A stretch of 36,404 nucleotides of DNA. Source: JAWVFK01 sp033856175 (GTDB lineage Bacteria > Actinomycetota > Thermoleophilia > Solirubrobacterales > 70-9). How positions within the stretch are numbered: the stretch's first letter is position 1; each line of letters starts with the position of its first letter. The stretch spans positions 1 through 36,404 of the forward strand of contig JAWVFK010000033.1 of the NCBI GenBank assembly GCA_033856175.1, in the 5' to 3' direction. The notes under the pieces are model-generated. The model had not been told where the DNA came from. It did not search any database and saw only the letters and a program-made list of their open reading frames with translations. Below are positions 22,954-30,332 of this stretch, piece after piece. Position numbers and translations under genes: made by a program.

Positions 22954-24162
22954 ATGGACGTCCTGATCGCCGGCGGCGGCATTGCGGGCCTCGAAGCCCT
23001 GATGGCGTTGCGCGACCTCGCCGGAGATCGGGTGGCGGTGACGTTGGTCGCGCCGCAGCCGGACTTCGTCTACAAGCCGCAGCTGGTCGAGGAGCCGTTC
23101 ACTCAGGCACCCGCCGAGCGCCACGAGCTCGCTCCGCTGGTCGCCGAGCTCGGCGGGACCTTCGTCAAGGCCGGCATCGCAAAGGTGCGGCCCGGCGATC
23201 ACGAGGTGGAGCTCAGCGACGGGACGCGGCGAACCTACGACGCCATCGTCCTCTGCGTCGGGGCGCGGCCGCAGGCAACACTGCCGGCTGAGATCACCTT
23301 CAACGTCAGCGGTCCGCCGCTGAGCACCGAGGAGATCCTCGGAGCAGAGCCGGGCGCCGGGCGCATCGCCTTTGTGATCCCGGCCGGACGTAGCTGGCCG
23401 CTGCCTGCCTACGAGCTTGCGCTGATGACCCGCAAGCGGGCTGCCAAGCTCGGCCGCGACCCGCACCTCACCGTAGTCACGCCGGAGTCCGAGCCGCTGA
23501 TCATGTTCGGGTCGAAGGCGAGCGCAGCCGTTGCCACGGTCCTCGAAGCTCAGCGCATCGAGGTCATTGCCGCTGCCCGCGCCGCTGCCGCCGACGGGAA
23601 GATCGAGCTGATGCCCGGTAACCGTCCGCTCGAGGCCGACCGCGTGATCGCGCTACCGGAGCTCGCCGGTCCCGGTATCGACGGCATCCCGGCAGACGAC
23701 GCCGGCTTTATCCCGATCGACGAGCACGCCCGCGTCAAGGGAGTCGACGACGTCTATGCGGCTGGGGATGGCGCCAACTTCCCGATCAAGCATGGCGGCC
23801 TCGGCACCCAGCAGGCGGATGCCGCCGCTGAGCACATCGCCGCGCGCGCCGGTGCCGAGATCACGCCGGCCGGCTTTCATCCGATCATCCGCGGTCAGCT
23901 GATCCTCGGCGACGAATCGCTGAACCTCCAGCACGACCTCACTGGTGGGACCGGCGAAGGCGCCGCGTCGGCCGACTTCCTCTGGTGGCCGCCCCAGAAG
24001 GTCGCCGGCCGCTACCTGGCTGCCTGGCAGAGTGGCGGCGAGCCTCACCGCGACATGGCGCCGCCCCCCGGCGACTCCCTCGACGTCGAGGTGGTGCTGC
24101 CGCGGGACTGGCACAGCGACCCGATGGCGATCGACCCATACGGGCCGATCGAGGTCGACTAG
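22954..24162 (+). CDS. SQR/NDH-2-like pyridine nucleotide-disulfide family flavoprotein
   Basis: A 402-residue FAD protein. The N-terminal dinucleotide fold is VLIAGGGIAGLEALMALRDL, DFVYKPQLVEEPF follows, and the second Rossmann region is around RIAFVIPAGRSWPLPAYELA. The FAD-binding end DDVYAAGDGANFPIKHGGLG is present. The layout matches sulfide:quinone oxidoreductase and type II NADH dehydrogenase relatives, but only one cysteine is visible (VLCVGARP), so the SQR redox cysteines are missing. Substrate and electron acceptor are unknown. GGAGG eight bases ahead fixes the start. It is divergent from the metallopeptidase and convergent with glnA; the 28 bases between those stops hold only a short GC palindrome. 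Confidence 0.82.
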   Translation: MDVLIAGGGIAGLEALMALRDLAGDRVAVTLVAPQPDFVYKPQLVEEPFTQAPAERHELAPLVAELGGTFVKAGIAKVRPGDHEVELSDGTRRTYDAIVLCVGARPQATLPAEITFNVSGPPLSTEEILGAEPGAGRIAFVIPAGRSWPLPAYELALMTRKRAAKLGRDPHLTVVTPESEPLIMFGSKASAAVATVLEAQRIEVIAAARAAAADGKIELMPGNRPLEADRVIALPELAGPGIDGIPADDAGFIPIDEHARVKGVDDVYAAGDGANFPIKHGGLGTQQADAAAEHIAARAGAEITPAGFHPIIRGQLILGDESLNLQHDLTGGTGEGAASADFLWWPPQKVAGRYLAAWQSGGEPHRDMAPPPGDSLDVEVVLPRDWHSDPMAIDPYGPIEVD

Positions 24163-24190
24163 GGCGCCGGGCTCGGCGCGCCGTCGTCGC

Positions 24191-25690
24191 TCACACGTCG
24201 TAGTAGAGCGCGAACTCCCAGGGGTGGGGCCGCAGGCGGATCGCGTCGCACTCCTCGCGGCGCTTGTAGGCGATCCAGGTCTCGATCAGGTCGTCGGTGA
24301 AGACGCCACCCTTGAGCAGGAACTCGTGGTCGGCCTCGAGGGCGTCGAGGGCGTCTTCGAGGCTGGCCGGGACGCTGGCGATCTTCGCCAGCTCCTCGGG
24401 CGACATCTCGAAGAGGTCGCCGTCGACCGGATCGCCCGGGTCGATGCGGTTCTGGATGCCGTCGAGCCCCGCCATCATCAGCGCCGAGAAGGCCAGGTAG
24501 GGGTTGGCCGTCGGATCGGGCGGCCGGAACTCGATCCGCTTCGCCTTCGGCGCCGCCGAGTAGACGGGGATCCGCACCGCCGCCGAGCGGTTGCGCTGCG
24601 AGTAGCAGAGGTTGACCGGCGCCTCGTAGCCCGGCGTCAGCCGCCGGTAGGAGTTGGTCGTCGGCGCGCAGAAGGCCATCAGCGCCCGGCCGTGCCTGAT
24701 GATGCCGCCGATGTAGTTGAGCGCCTCGCGCGACATCAGCCCGTAGCCGTTGAAGTCGTACATGACGTTCTCGCCGGCGAGGAAGAGCGACTGGTGGACG
24801 TGCATCCCCGAGCCGTTCTCCTCGAACAGCGGCTTCGGCATGAAGGTCGCCGACTTGCCCGCCTGGTAGGCGACGTTCTTGACGATGTACTTGTAGGTCT
24901 GCATCTGGTCGGCCATCCGCAGCAACGGCTGGTAGCGGAGATCGATCTCCGCCTGGCCGCCGGAGGAGACCTCGTGATGGTGGAACTCGCAGCTGATGCC
25001 CATCTCCTCGAGGACGACGACCATCCGCGCCCGCAGGTCGGAGTGGGTGTCCGCCGGCGGCGCCGGGAAGTAGCCCTCCTGGGCTCGCAGCGTGTAGCCG
25101 AGGTTGCCGCGCTCGCCGTTCTTGGCGCCGAAGCCGGCGCCGCGGTTCCAGAAGCCCTGGTGGGTGTCGACCTCGTAGAAGGCGGTGTTGACGCGCTGGT
25201 CGTAGGCGACGTGGTCGAAGACGAAGAACTCCGCCTCGGGGCCGACGTAACAGGTGTCGGCGATGCCGGTCTCGAGCAGGTAGCCCTCCGCCTTCTGGGC
25301 GATGAAGCGGGGGTCGCGCGAGTACGGCTCGCGCGTGATCGGGTCGAAGATGTTGCAGGTCAGCGAGATCGTCCTGTGCTCGTGGAACGGGTCGATCACC
25401 GCCGTCGAGGGGTCGGGGATGAAGATCATGTCCGAGGCGGCGATCTCCTGGAAGCCGCGGATCGAGGAGCCGTCGAAGCCCAGCCCCTCCTCGAACACCG
25501 CCTCGTCCATGCCGTTTATCGACAGCGCGATGTGCTGCCAGGTCCCCGGCAGGTCGGTGAACTTGAAGTCCACCATCCGCACGCCGTGCTCGCGCGCCAT
25601 CGCCATCACGTCCTTCGGCGTGACCTCGGCGTGGTCGACGTACTCCTGGATCGTCAGCGGCCGCGAGCCCGCCGTCGAGCTGCCCGCCAT
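24191..25690 (-). CDS. glnA: Type I glutamine synthetase with Phe at the adenylylation site
   Basis: A 499-residue GS that makes glutamine from glutamate, ammonia and ATP. Family blocks are FTDLPGTWQHIALS, FDGSSIRGFQEI, GPEAEFFVFDH, the ATP-binding KPLFEENGSGMHVHQS, and RRLTPGYEAPVNL with NRSAAVRIP. The segment that carries the adenylylated tyrosine of GSI-beta enzymes (LYDLPPEE in E. coli) reads DLFEMSPEEL here, with Phe at 427, so GlnE-type control should not work. The ATG lies two bases after the flotillin stop, making it the last gene of a nitrogen operon that begins with amt. The divergence at this site is visible directly; the regulatory consequence is inference. Confidence 0.95.
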   Translation of the reverse strand: MAGSSTAGSRPLTIQEYVDHAEVTPKDVMAMAREHGVRMVDFKFTDLPGTWQHIALSINGMDEAVFEEGLGFDGSSIRGFQEIAASDMIFIPDPSTAVIDPFHEHRTISLTCNIFDPITREPYSRDPRFIAQKAEGYLLETGIADTCYVGPEAEFFVFDHVAYDQRVNTAFYEVDTHQGFWNRGAGFGAKNGERGNLGYTLRAQEGYFPAPPADTHSDLRARMVVVLEEMGISCEFHHHEVSSGGQAEIDLRYQPLLRMADQMQTYKYIVKNVAYQAGKSATFMPKPLFEENGSGMHVHQSLFLAGENVMYDFNGYGLMSREALNYIGGIIRHGRALMAFCAPTTNSYRRLTPGYEAPVNLCYSQRNRSAAVRIPVYSAAPKAKRIEFRPPDPTANPYLAFSALMMAGLDGIQNRIDPGDPVDGDLFEMSPEELAKIASVPASLEDALDALEADHEFLLKGGVFTDDLIETWIAYKRREECDAIRLRPHPWEFALYYDV

Positions 25691-25692
25691 GG

Positions 25693-27027
25693 CTAGCTGC
25701 CCTCCTTGCCGCCGCCGGCCTTGGGCAGCGCCTTGACCATGTCGCCGAGCTTCTTGCCGGTCAGCGCCTCGAGCACCTCTGGCATCTCGGCAACGATCTT
25801 CATCACGTCGCGGGTGATCTTGTGGGCGCCGATGCCGTCACCGTCGCCGCCGCCGATCATCACGATCTTCTCGGTCTTCGACAGCGGCTCGGCGACCGCC
25901 GCGGCGAGCGCCGGCAGGATCTCGAGCAGGCGATCGGCGATCGCCCCGTCGGAGTACTGCGCCCAGGCGCCGGCCTTGGCGACCATCGCCTCGGCCTCCG
26001 CCATCCCGCGCAGGCGGGTCGCGTCGGCCTCACCGGCGCCCTGCGAGGCCAGCTCCTCGCGCCGCGCCTCGGCGAGGGCCTCGATCTTGCGGGCCTCGGC
26101 CTTCGCCGGCTCGATCAGCTCGGCCTCGAGCTCGTTGATCCGGCGGGCGACCTCGGCCTCCATCAGCTCGATCGCCTTCTGACGCTCGACGATCTCGACC
26201 TGGAGCTCGGCGGCGCGGACCTCCTGCTGGGTGATCGCCCGCTGGAGGTCGTAGGCGAGGTCGGCCTTGGCCAGCGCCTGACCGCCCTCCTGCTTGAAGG
26301 AGCTCTTGCGCAGCTCGTAGTCGCGGCGCGACTCCTCGATCGCCGTGTCGGCGGCGTAGCGAGCGGCCCGCGCCTCGCGCTCGGCCTCGGCCTCGCCCTG
26401 GATGGCGTCGCGCTTGACCTGCGCCGTGCGCGGCCGGCCGAGCGCCTCGAGATAGCCCTGCTTGTCGGTGATCGAGCGGATCGTCAGCGAGACGACCTCG
26501 AGCCCCATCGCGTGCAGGTCGGGCTCGGCCTGGTCCTTGGTCGCCGAGATCAGCTTGGCGCGCTCGCGGTAGACGTCCTCGATCGAGTGGGCGCCGACGG
26601 CGGCGCGCAGATGGCCCTCGACCGCCTGCTGGGCGGTGCGGACGATGTCGTCGCGGCCGCGCGAGAGGAACTGCTCGGCGGCGAGCTGGATGCCCTCGTC
26701 GGAGGGATCGACCTTGACCATGCAGACACCGTCGACCTGGACCGGCACGCCGTGCATCGAGTAGGTCTCGGAGGTGCGCACGTCGAACTGCATCAGCTCG
26801 AGCGAGAGCCGCTGGACCTTCTCGCGGAAGGGCCTGACGTAGGTGCCGCCGCCGCGGACGATCCGGTAGCCGAGCACGGCTCCGCCCGGCTCCTTGCGGC
26901 CACGCCGGCCGGAGATGATCAGCACCTCGTTGGGGCCGGCCTTCGTGTACTGGTGGGCCCAGACGATGAAGGCGAGGATGAGCAGCCCGGCGAGAACCGA
27001 GCCGGCGACGATCAGCGCGACGGTCAT
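25693..27027 (-). CDS. Flotillin-like SPFH protein
   Basis: A 444-residue membrane scaffold protein. One N-terminal transmembrane segment (about 4-24) is followed by KAGPNEVLIISGRRGRK, an SPFH domain to about residue 200, and a long Ala/Glu-rich coiled coil (about 205-345) with repeated EAE/AEA heptads typical of flotillins. A short C-terminal domain contains IVMIGGGDGDGIG. Flotillins oligomerise and organise membrane microdomains. The ATG overlaps the stop of the unknown gene upstream (ATGA), and glnA begins two bases after its stop, so it is firmly part of the nitrogen operon. No NfeD partner gene is adjacent. Confidence 0.9.
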   Translation of the reverse strand: MTVALIVAGSVLAGLLILAFIVWAHQYTKAGPNEVLIISGRRGRKEPGGAVLGYRIVRGGGTYVRPFREKVQRLSLELMQFDVRTSETYSMHGVPVQVDGVCMVKVDPSDEGIQLAAEQFLSRGRDDIVRTAQQAVEGHLRAAVGAHSIEDVYRERAKLISATKDQAEPDLHAMGLEVVSLTIRSITDKQGYLEALGRPRTAQVKRDAIQGEAEAEREARAARYAADTAIEESRRDYELRKSSFKQEGGQALAKADLAYDLQRAITQQEVRAAELQVEIVERQKAIELMEAEVARRINELEAELIEPAKAEARKIEALAEARREELASQGAGEADATRLRGMAEAEAMVAKAGAWAQYSDGAIADRLLEILPALAAAVAEPLSKTEKIVMIGGGDGDGIGAHKITRDVMKIVAEMPEVLEALTGKKLGDMVKALPKAGGGKEGS

Positions 27028-28247
27028 GCTTGTGCGACCTCCTGGTCATTGGTTTCAGCTGTCTGAGCTCGATCTGCGAAGGCTTCGAGAGGCTCCTCGG
27101 CGCTGCCGGCACCGCCGGTCCAGATCGCGGCGGGGTCGAGCATCTCGCTCGGCGCCTCGCGATCGACCTCGACGCGGACGTCGCCGGCGTGGCGGAGGAA
27201 CTCCGCCCCGACGAGATAGCGGCCGACGGCCGCCGCAAGGGCGTCGTCATCGCCGGCGAGAAAGACGGTGATGCCGTGCTCCTGGATTGCCGCCAGCACC
27301 TCGCCCGCCGCGGTGTGGCGGATCGGCAGCCGCAGCTCGCCGGCGCCCTCGAGGTGGCAGCCGAGGGTCCGCGAGGTCGTGTCGGTGAGCTCCTCGGTGC
27401 GTGCCCAGATCTCGGGACGGATGTCGCTGGCGTAGAGGCCCCAGGGGTTCGTCAGCGTCCCGCGCCGGGCCAGCTCGTTGCCGACGTAGCGCAGCAGCGC
27501 CGTGACGTCGGCCCCGGCCGGAGGAGCGTCGGGCAGCGGCGAGCCGCCGTCCCTGGCCTCGGCCTTGAGCTCGGCCGGATGGACGAGCAGCCCGATCACC
27601 GGGCCCTCGGCCGAGACCCCTTCGACCGTCGGCATCCAGAGGCCGTCATCGTCGAGGCAGCGGATCACGGCGGCGGGGGGGACGAGGCGCAGGTCCGATG
27701 GGCGCACGACCTGGACCTCGGGCTCCTCCTCGTCGAGCAGGTAGCCGGCGCTGTGCAGCCAGCGGGTCACTGGCTCGCGGATGTCGGCCAGCTCGGCGCC
27801 CTTGATCTTCGGGCCCGTCAGCACGGGGCAGACGAGGTGCGAGCCCTCCTCGTAGACCGGCAGCGAGTAGTCGTAGCGCTGGGCGCGGAAGTAGCAGAGG
27901 GGCAGCGTCCGGGCCGGGGCGATCGTCTCCAGCGCCCGCTGGACCTTCGCCTTGAGCGAGAAGATGTTGGCCGCCTCGAGCCGCTGGCCGACGACCTCGC
28001 AGAGGTAGATCTCCTTGAGGATCGGGTGCGGCGAGGGGTTCGGCCGCCGGTAGACGGGCAGGCCGGCCTCGGCGCCGCCGAAGCCAGAGCGCATGCCGAT
28101 CCGGAAGGTGTAGAGCGGCAGATCGGGAGGGTTCTCGGCGCCGATCTCGACCTCGGCGTCGGGGTTGCGCTCGAGCGCGATCGACACGGGCTCGACACCG
28201 TCACCGGTGTCGGTGATCACGCGCTTGCAGTAGCTCCAGATGCCCAT
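27024..28247 (-). CDS. Unknown protein in the nitrogen operon
   Basis: A 407-residue protein I do not recognise. It has no signal peptide and no transmembrane helix, so it is probably cytoplasmic. Visible features are an opening MGIWSYCKRVI, a proline/arginine-rich stretch (PVYRRPNPSPHPILKEIYL, about 64-82), several single cysteines, an acidic segment LLDEEEPEVQ near 170, and an Ala/Pro-rich linker near 245 separating two probable domains. The ATG lies 25 bases after the PII stop with no clear SD. Its stop overlaps the flotillin ATG, so the two proteins are translationally coupled and may act together. It could be an adaptor between flotillin and nitrogen enzymes; that is speculation. Confidence 0.75.
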   Translation of the reverse strand: MGIWSYCKRVITDTGDGVEPVSIALERNPDAEVEIGAENPPDLPLYTFRIGMRSGFGGAEAGLPVYRRPNPSPHPILKEIYLCEVVGQRLEAANIFSLKAKVQRALETIAPARTLPLCYFRAQRYDYSLPVYEEGSHLVCPVLTGPKIKGAELADIREPVTRWLHSAGYLLDEEEPEVQVVRPSDLRLVPPAAVIRCLDDDGLWMPTVEGVSAEGPVIGLLVHPAELKAEARDGGSPLPDAPPAGADVTALLRYVGNELARRGTLTNPWGLYASDIRPEIWARTEELTDTTSRTLGCHLEGAGELRLPIRHTAAGEVLAAIQEHGITVFLAGDDDALAAAVGRYLVGAEFLRHAGDVRVEVDREAPSEMLDPAAIWTGGAGSAEEPLEAFADRAQTAETNDQEVAQA

Positions 28248-28272
28248 CGTCGTTGACGCGATCGAGTCGCGG

Positions 28273-28641
28273 CTAGTAACCCCAGCCGACCGGCGCCTGG
28301 TGGCTGATCGTCTGCAGGCCGCGCTCGCCGGTCCGGATCCGCACGGCCTGGGTCACCGGCAGGACGAAGAGCAGTCCGTCGCCGGTCTCGCCGGTGTAGG
28401 CGGCGGCGACGATCGCCTCGACGACGCGATCGGTTATCTCGGCCGGCACGACGCTCTCGATCTTCAGCTTCGGCAGCAGGCTGATGTTCGCGCGCGAGCC
28501 GCGGTAGTGCTCGGTGTAGCCCTTCTGGCGGCCGCAGCCCTTGACCTCGGTGACGTTGAGGCCGCTGACGCCGATCTCGTCGAGGGCGTCCTGGATCGGC
28601 TGCAGCCGCTCGTAGCGGACGAGCGCCTCGATCTTGTTCAT
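28273..28641 (-). CDS. glnB: PII signalling protein lacking Tyr-51 and Lys-90
   Basis: A 122-residue PII protein that aligns with E. coli GlnB without gaps from residue 1. The T-loop GRQKGYTEHYRGS is conserved (Q39, K58 and R47 present), but residue 51, the uridylylated or adenylylated tyrosine, is alanine, and K90, which contacts ATP phosphates, is leucine. R101 and R103 are kept. The C-terminus is extended (ISHQAPVGWGY). The ATG at 28641 gives exact numbering with GlnB. A GTG at 28653 has a better SD (AAGGAG, eight bases away), and an ATG at 28689 overlaps the amt stop (ATGA), so a 4- or 16-residue extension is possible. It is coupled to amt, its usual partner. Confidence 0.92.
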   Translation of the reverse strand: MNKIEALVRYERLQPIQDALDEIGVSGLNVTEVKGCGRQKGYTEHYRGSRANISLLPKLKIESVVPAEITDRVVEAIVAAAYTGETGDGLLFVLPVTQAVRIRTGERGLQTISHQAPVGWGY

Positions 28642-28685
28642 CGTCGTCTCCACTGCTGTCTCTCCTTGGCCGGGCTGATCGGTCG

Positions 28686-30140
28686 TCATTGATGTGGCGG
28701 GGGTGGGGGGGCGCCGCCGCCCATGCCGATCGGCGCCGGACGGGGCGTCGGCCGGCCCGCCGGCGGCGTCGGCTGGTGGTACTCGTAGCCGGGAACGGGC
28801 ATGAACTGCTCCGGATAGCCCCACATGCCGTGCTCGGCCATGTCGAGCCCGTAGCGCTCCTCCTCGGGCTTGACGCGAAGGCCGTAGAGCGCCTTGATCG
28901 CGAAGAAGATCGCGAAGCTGATCGCGAAGACCGAGGTGAAGGCGACGGCCACGCCTAGCGCCTGGACTCCCAGCTGCTCGAATCCCTTGCCGTAGACGAG
29001 CCCACCCTTGCCGATCGCGTTGTATTCGGCCAGGCGGGGCGAGGTGAACAGGCCGCAGGAGATCGTCCCCCAGATTCCCGCCAGCCCGTGCGAGGACAGC
29101 GCCCCGACCGGGTCGTCGAGGACGCGGTCGATCAGGATCACGCCGCAGACGACGATGATCCCGGCGATCAGCCCGATCAGCGGCGCGAACCAGAACTCGA
29201 CGTAGCCGGAGGGGGCGGTGATCGCGACCAGGCCGGCGACGGCGCCGTTGGCGGTCATGCCGATGTCGAAGCTGCGCGTGATCGTGTAAATCGTCGCCAT
29301 CGCCCCGAGGACGCCGCCGGCGCCGCCGAGCCAGGTGACGATCGCAACGTCGGCGAAGCGGCCGTCGAGCGTGCTCAGCGTCGAGCCGGGGTTGAAGCCG
29401 AACCAGCCGAACCAGAGGATCACGACGCCGAGGCCGACGAGCGGCATCGAGTGCCCGGGGATGACGTTGGGGCGCTTGTCGGGCCCGTACTTGCCCTGAC
29501 GCGGGCCCAGCAGCAGCAGCGCCGCGAGGCCGCCGGTGGCGCCGATCAGGTGGATGACCGTCGAGCCGGCGAAGTCCTGCATGCCGAAGTTCGCCTGCAG
29601 CCAGCCGCCGCCGAAGATCCAGTGGCTGCCGAGCGGATAGATCAGCGCCGAGAAGAAGATCGAGTAGATCAGGAAGGCGCCGAACTTGATCCGCTCTAGC
29701 GTCGTTCCCCAGACGATCGCCAGCGAGACCGCGGCGAAGGCGAACTGGAAGAAGAACTTGGCGCCGACCGAGGCGGAGGAGAACGACATCGCCGGCGTGA
29801 CGATGTCGCTGGTGTGCTGGAGGAAGAAGCCGTGCGTGCCGGCGAACCAGCCGGTGACCTCGGTGCCGCTCGCCGTCACCGCTCCGCCGAAGGCGAGGGC
29901 GAAGCCAACGGCCCAGTAGCAGAGCGCCGCGATCGAGAGGTTGGCGATGATCTTGGCGACGACCGTGCCGGCGTTCTTCATCCGCGAGAAGCCGGCCTCG
30001 AGCAGCAGGAAGCCGGCCTGCATCAGCATCACCATCGCCCCGGCCATGAAGACCCAGAGGGTGTCGATCCGAGCGCTGAGGTCGGTCGAGATCGCCTTCA
30101 GATGGTGGGGGCTGATCGTCTCGAACAGCAGGTGTTCCAT
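28686..30140 (-). CDS. amt: Ammonium transporter (Amt family)
   Basis: A 484-residue membrane channel for ammonium with eleven predicted helices. Amt signatures are MQAGFLLLEAGFSRMKNAG, the twin-histidine pore residues in GSTVIHLIGATGG and GALSSHGLAGIWGT, and GWFGFNPGSTL. The cytosolic tail (from about 430) has the Amt element GLDMAEHGMWGYPEQF and continues into an unusual Pro/Gly-rich end. Amt channels are gated by PII binding; the PII gene follows with an overlapping or near-overlapping start. AAAGGA lies about ten bases before the ATG. The upstream region holds two direct repeats and a 20-base palindrome that may control the operon. Confidence 0.96.
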   Translation of the reverse strand: MEHLLFETISPHHLKAISTDLSARIDTLWVFMAGAMVMLMQAGFLLLEAGFSRMKNAGTVVAKIIANLSIAALCYWAVGFALAFGGAVTASGTEVTGWFAGTHGFFLQHTSDIVTPAMSFSSASVGAKFFFQFAFAAVSLAIVWGTTLERIKFGAFLIYSIFFSALIYPLGSHWIFGGGWLQANFGMQDFAGSTVIHLIGATGGLAALLLLGPRQGKYGPDKRPNVIPGHSMPLVGLGVVILWFGWFGFNPGSTLSTLDGRFADVAIVTWLGGAGGVLGAMATIYTITRSFDIGMTANGAVAGLVAITAPSGYVEFWFAPLIGLIAGIIVVCGVILIDRVLDDPVGALSSHGLAGIWGTISCGLFTSPRLAEYNAIGKGGLVYGKGFEQLGVQALGVAVAFTSVFAISFAIFFAIKALYGLRVKPEEERYGLDMAEHGMWGYPEQFMPVPGYEYHQPTPPAGRPTPRPAPIGMGGGAPPPPPHQ

Positions 30141-30184
30141 CCGGGCTGGGTCCTTTCGGGTCGACGGTGGGCGCGGCTGGCGCA

Positions 30185-30204
30185 GGCGCGATCCGGATCG
30201 CGCC
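30185..30204. promoter_or_regulatory. Perfect 20-bp palindrome before amt
   Basis: GGCGCGATCC (30185-30194) is followed directly by its reverse complement GGATCGCGCC (30195-30204), 44 bases before the amt ATG. It may be an operator or an mRNA leader stem. Confidence 0.5.
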
Positions 30205-30271
30205 GCGGGCAATTCTCGGCGTGCCGGCCCAGGCGCGCATTGGCCACCCGTACAGGATCCGCGAGCGCCGT

Positions 30272-30310
30272 TTGTACGAATGTCCAAACCCGCTTGTACA
30301 TCTGGTCCAA
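30272..30310. promoter_or_regulatory. Direct-repeat candidate operator of the nitrogen operon
   Basis: TTGTAC-N4-GTCCAA (30272-30287) and TTGTAC-N5-GTCCAA (30294-30310) repeat with a period of 22-23 bases, about two helical turns, in the 192-base gap upstream of amt. They read TTGGAC-N-GTACAA on the amt strand. They match neither the GlnR nor the NtcA consensus that I know. Cooperative binding of an unknown nitrogen regulator is possible. Confidence 0.5.
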
Positions 30311-30332
30311 CCGGCCCAGCCGGCGAAGGGGC

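Noticed and set aside
19840..22966. Long + strand open frames opposite nadE and the metallopeptidase
   Set aside because: They are shadows of genes with intact catalytic motifs on the other strand.
24163..24190. Intrinsic terminator between the flavoprotein and glnA
   Set aside because: Only a ten-base GC palindrome and a weak five-pair stem are present, with no T-run.
27024..28247. Unknown protein as an NfeD partner of flotillin
   Set aside because: NfeD proteins have transmembrane helices and a small OB-fold domain. This protein is soluble, 407 residues long and shows neither.
30141..30332. GlnR or NtcA binding site upstream of amt
   Set aside because: The GTAC-containing repeats do not fit GTnAC-n6-GnAAC or GTA-N8-TAC spacing.
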